A DNA stretch of 64,000 nucleotides from contig NW_020170501.1 in NCBI RefSeq assembly GCF_000524195.1, forward strand, positions 162,550 to 226,549, written 5' to 3'. This document shows, piece by piece, positions 60,253 through 64,000 of this stretch. The notes beneath the pieces were generated by a model, which saw only the letters and a list, made by a program, of their open reading frames with translations, was not told the origin of the DNA and did not search any database. The position numbers and the translations under genes were made by a program. The DNA comes from Echinococcus granulosus (taxonomy: Eukaryota > Platyhelminthes > Cestoda > Cyclophyllidea > Taeniidae). How positions within the stretch are numbered: the first letter of the stretch is position 1; each line of letters opens with the position of its first letter.

Positions 60253-62074
60253 ATGAAAGCAGACACAACTGTGAAGTAATTATTGCTGTTGGTCAGCGTT
60301 TTAATACTGTGTAATTGATAGGGTAGCGCTACCGCCTTTTCCTCTGCCCTTCCCCCCAGTCTCGCCACACCTTTGTTTGAGGTTAATGAGGGACAAATTA
60401 AAGGTGATACATCAAACAGGGAGGAGGAGGAGAAAAAATAAGAAGAAATGTACAATAAATTACCACTACTAGAGAAGAGCGAGCACACACATATGGAAGA
60501 GGCCAATAACTGCGCGAATTTCTTAAACAATGGCATTCCGAATTATCGTAGATGTAATGGAGATGGCAACCAGAGTAAAAGAATAAACGAATGTCATAAA
60601 AAGCAAGGCTTTTAAAAGTCGAAAATGTGTGTACAACGAGAACTTCGGTGAACCGGGACCGGGGGTTTTGAATACCCCCAGTTGATCCCATTCTAGCGTT
60701 TTAATTGGCTATTGACTAATTGACCAATCAGAGCGAGAAGGACTTGGCGGAAGGTCTAACGATGCAATGTTCGGAGAGAGAAGCTCGTAGAAACACTCAT
60801 CAGTCTATCGGTATGATCCTCCCCTCATCTGAAAGCCTCGTTTCTCATCGGATTAGCCTGATAGATTGGATTCGGGCTTATCTTCTTTTACCGGCTACTT
60901 CCAAAAGTGCGGATAAATTGCTAGAGGAAGACCTCCTTCTTGCGTTGAGAATAGCTTTCAGGCATGTTTGATAGGAGTGGGCGATGAAAACAGGCATCTA
61001 CGATGAAGTGGTCATTGGTTGAAGGCTGGGCACTAAGGTCAGCTAAGGCGTACAGAGTCAACAGGAAGTCAGCATCTGACATGACCCTCGGAGAAAAGTC
61101 ACCATTCTGATGAGAATGAGGCAGGAGTGGAGACACTGACTCAACTCATCCCCTTGTCCATACTTGGTAGTCGACACACAGAGGCTAAAGGGAATAGTTC
61201 CTTAGAAAGGAAAAATGAGATGGAAAGGGGGATGACAAGGGCCAAAATTTCCAGGCTAGCTGAATCCACAGCATGAGAAGTACATTCCACCAGCGTCAAA
61301 ACCTCCTGGTTTGTCGGCCCCACCCCCGCGTAACTACCCCAAAACCAGTTTTAAATCCCCAGAAATTTACGTTTTTCATGCCTAACTGCCGAGCCTTCTA
61401 AAACGTCTCGTCAGAACTAACGATTTCATTTGGTCCTCCTGATTGGTCAGTTTCAAGGTGAAAACAGGGCCAAGGCCAATCGAAGTGGCCTAGGTAGGGT
61501 GGAATGCGATCACTCTCCATTGAAGGCGATATGAAGTTGTTGATATTTGGTGTGAGCTAGAACTGTGTTGAGTTTCCTACCGTCTTTATGGATAGCTCGC
61601 CTCATTCGCCTCCGCGTCGTATTTCGTCGGTCCAAGGGGAGAAAAAAAATTAAACGTTTCGCCTAGAGTGAAATTTACCTAGTCAGTAGGTAATGCAACA
61701 ACCAGGTAAGTAATCGAGGCGTCTAGACTGGAAAATACTACACAGTGCCTAGGCGGTTGGCGGCTCTAGCAGGGAAGGCGGAAGGGGGCGGAGGAGGAGG
61801 AGGGCCGATTGGAGTGCTAATTATGAAAAGTGCATTAATTAGCGCCACCAATTTCTTCGTCGTCATCGACGTCATGCGGTTTTGGGAGATGCGTGTCCAG
61901 CCGCAACAAGGGCTCATCAAAACCGCGAGCATTATGGCATAACCAATAAAAATCGCCGCTATGGTGACAAGCTCTGGCGTCACACACACACGTCCAGTTG
62001 GTTAGCCAGCCAGTTAGCTAGCCAGCTAGATATGGAGGGTGCCATGAAACCTCTCATGCTCCCTTGCTCCGTGC

Positions 62075-62092
62075 TTGTGTGTGTGTGTGTGT
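62075..62092. repeat. GT microsatellite
   Basis: About eight GT units; no associated feature. Confidence 0.9.
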
Positions 62093-64000
62093 CAAGACTT
62101 TAAGGCCTTCCCTGCTCCCTCCCTCCACCTTATGCGTGAGTGAACGAGATAGCCCATGCAGTGGAATCTGCCATTGGGAGGGAGAAATGAGAGAACTTTC
62201 TTTTCCCCTTTAACTAACTATGAGTTGACGCTTCAACTGGATACTCTGTGAGGTGGAGGGGACAGCTAACAAAGTATCCGGCAAATGATGTGTCCACCAA
62301 TTCTCAACCCTCCTTGAGGCTCAGGTAAATGCTTTCGGGACGATTTCTGGGGCCGCTTGACGGGAAGTTGCGCTGGCACCAAGTATACAGTTATAGGCTT
62401 TTCAAGGTGAAGAAGGGGACTGAACACTTAGGCGTTAAGAGCGTTAAGTATTGAAGATAAAATAAGTGCATGCAAAGAGAAAATCACATAAATGGAAAGA
62501 TATTCTTATTCTTACAAGACAAAACCAGCTTAAAGACATTTCAAGTCAGGGAGGCAGGCATCAGTTGATCAGCCAATAAGAAGAAGGAACTCAAAGGGTC
62601 CGCCTCCCCCTCCCTTAATCATTAAACTTGCCCTTGAGAAGATTAACACTTTATGGGGAAGGAAGAAGGGAAAATAGGAACCTACCTTTTATCCTCTTTA
62701 TCATGGGATTAAACCAACATGAGCATGGGAAGTGGACACTTGGGAAATACTGCAGAGACAAAAGATACCACCGTGTAGCGGTTGTCGTATCATAAGTCCT
62801 CGGAGGAGAGGCAAGACTTTGAAACCTCAGTTGTGCATTTAGAGGGTGTGTTATTTGACAAATGACAACTTCATCAATATGGAAGAGTAAAAGAAAAAGA
62901 CTTAGGAAAGTAAATAGCCAAATTATTGCTCTTCCAGTTCTTCCTCATCCAATTCTTCCCCGCTCCCTATGCCGTCAAAAATCTCCTCTCCTTTCGATGA
63001 TCCCACAGCTTTGCCTTGTTAAAGCAACAGTGCTTTCAAGTCAGCTGAAATGGCGGGACCTAAAAGAGGAAGTCAAAGGGAGGGATTTATGGGGGAAGTT
63101 TAGGTGGAAACCGAGGGACCTAATGTCCACAAATTCTGCCCGCTGCATGCACACCCTCATAAACAAGGCCGATGATCTGCCATTCATAACTTCCATGAAT
63201 GCCACGCCACACTAGCTACAGTTTAGCTCCAGGCCCATAACTACCGTCTACCGTGTTGATTGACAAGTCTTCCTATGTCTGAAAAGTTGACTACTATCGT
63301 AACCAGGGTTGAGGGATGTCAACTCTGGGAGCTACATATACAGCCGACTGATCTGTTGTGTGGTTCCACGATAGCATCAGACATGCGTTTCACAAGCTGG
63401 ATGAAGCAACACTCCAATCCTTCCAAGTAATCCGAGGTTACTTGCAATCCAGTCATTTCTGGGGTTAAAAAAAAATAAGTCTCGTGTGATACTTACGCCT
63501 TATGGATATTTCTGGAAGCGCCTCGGTTGCAATCACTCCACCATCATCTTCAGGATTAGCAACATCGAGAGAATGAGAGGCGCCATCTGATCGTGCTTAT
63601 GCAAACAGCGCTTCCGCCGTCTTGATGAGAAGGTAAAAATGCTAATTACGTAGTAGGGGACGTTTTTTTCAAATCTAGGGACGGGCCTCGGGGCGGCTCC
63701 CTACCCCTCCGAGAGGCATCACATTCATCATTCGAAGGGGGGAACAGGAGACCTATTAAATAATGGAGGCAATGTTGATTATGAAAACTTATCAAAACTA
63801 CTTCAGCATTCACAAATGCTTGATGATTTCTATGCACACACACACGGAAAAAAAAACGTGCAGACTTTTTTCAAAAGATCTCCCCTCCCCTCTGCCTCAG
63901 TTATCCAAGTGCCCAAAAAGGTGGGTCGTGAAGAAGTGTAAGGCGAAGGCAAGAATTCCGCCTCAGAAGCGAGGAAAAAGAAATGAGAGAGTCTTGGTGA

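Larger units (their letters stand above)
58955..64000. other. gene-poor right end
   Basis: No gene is supported in 5 kb. Open frames at 59424-59702 (+), 60720-60971 (+), 61738-61989 (minus, with a hydrophobic segment and a polyproline run) and 62862-63215 (+) lack recognisable domains. Bases 60222-60252 are a G-run with at least four GGG tracts. CCAAT boxes in both orientations cluster at 60700-60730 and again near 61440-61480. A GT microsatellite is at 62075-62092, and a short CA run at 63834-63844. Confidence 0.4.

Noticed and set aside
61738..61989. Minus-strand frame with a hydrophobic segment and polyproline
   Set aside because: It has no homology I know, no splice context, and the proline run comes from a GGA/GGC simple repeat.
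1..64000. tRNA, rRNA, CRISPR or bacterial operon structures
   Set aside because: Looked for by eye on both strands; no tRNA B-box with a foldable arm set, no regular direct-repeat array and no bacterial gene layout was seen.

Overview
This is a eukaryotic window with many introns, some of only 34-60 bases next to others of more than 1 kb. The gene content is animal: La-related protein 1 with DM15 repeats, RSF1, GMPPA, an NVL-type AAA ATPase, a rhodopsin-class receptor and an intronless stress HSP70. The very short introns and the divergent orphan genes suggest a flatworm, probably a tapeworm. That placement is inference; no species could be assigned. The order is interrupted once by a 100-N assembly gap.

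Bases 1-13,000 hold six head-to-tail copies of one four-exon gene family. Each copy has a lysine-rich start, a core of about 160 residues, and in five of six a charged or lysine-rich tail. I read the core as a Ras-like small-GTPase fold that has lost its nucleotide-binding motifs. Copy 4 is frameshifted. Each copy has its own CCAAT box and TATA box. Two decayed copies of an unrelated sequence lie in opposite orientations on either side of copy 3.

Bases 13,000-31,000 hold two conserved genes on the plus strand, GMPPA (sugar-nucleotide metabolism) and RSF1 (chromatin remodelling), separated by long gene-poor stretches. An unidentified nine-exon gene follows at 31,175-36,308 (+).

Bases 36,600-46,000 carry LARP1 and an NVL-like AAA ATPase on the minus strand. 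An intronless GPCR lies on the plus strand inside one NVL intron. Exon-like fragments of an unresolved plus-strand gene follow up to 47,895. An intronless cytosolic HSP70 (minus) then has heat-shock elements, a CCAAT box and a TATA box upstream.

Bases 50,453-64,000 are gene-poor. Just beyond the gap are two tandem copies of a unit of about 1.1 kb. Each has a TATA box, heat-shock-element-like sites, internal repeats of about 105 bases and a polyadenylation signal, but no open reading frame. An F-box protein gene with an intron ending exactly at its ATG lies at 57,735-58,670 (minus). The rest shows only simple repeats, G-runs and orphan CCAAT clusters.

Translation and ribosome supply recur among the conserved genes (LARP1 and NVL, with HSP70 for folding), but nothing in the sequence shows co-regulation. 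Exon boundaries were placed by eye from splice sites and reading phase.
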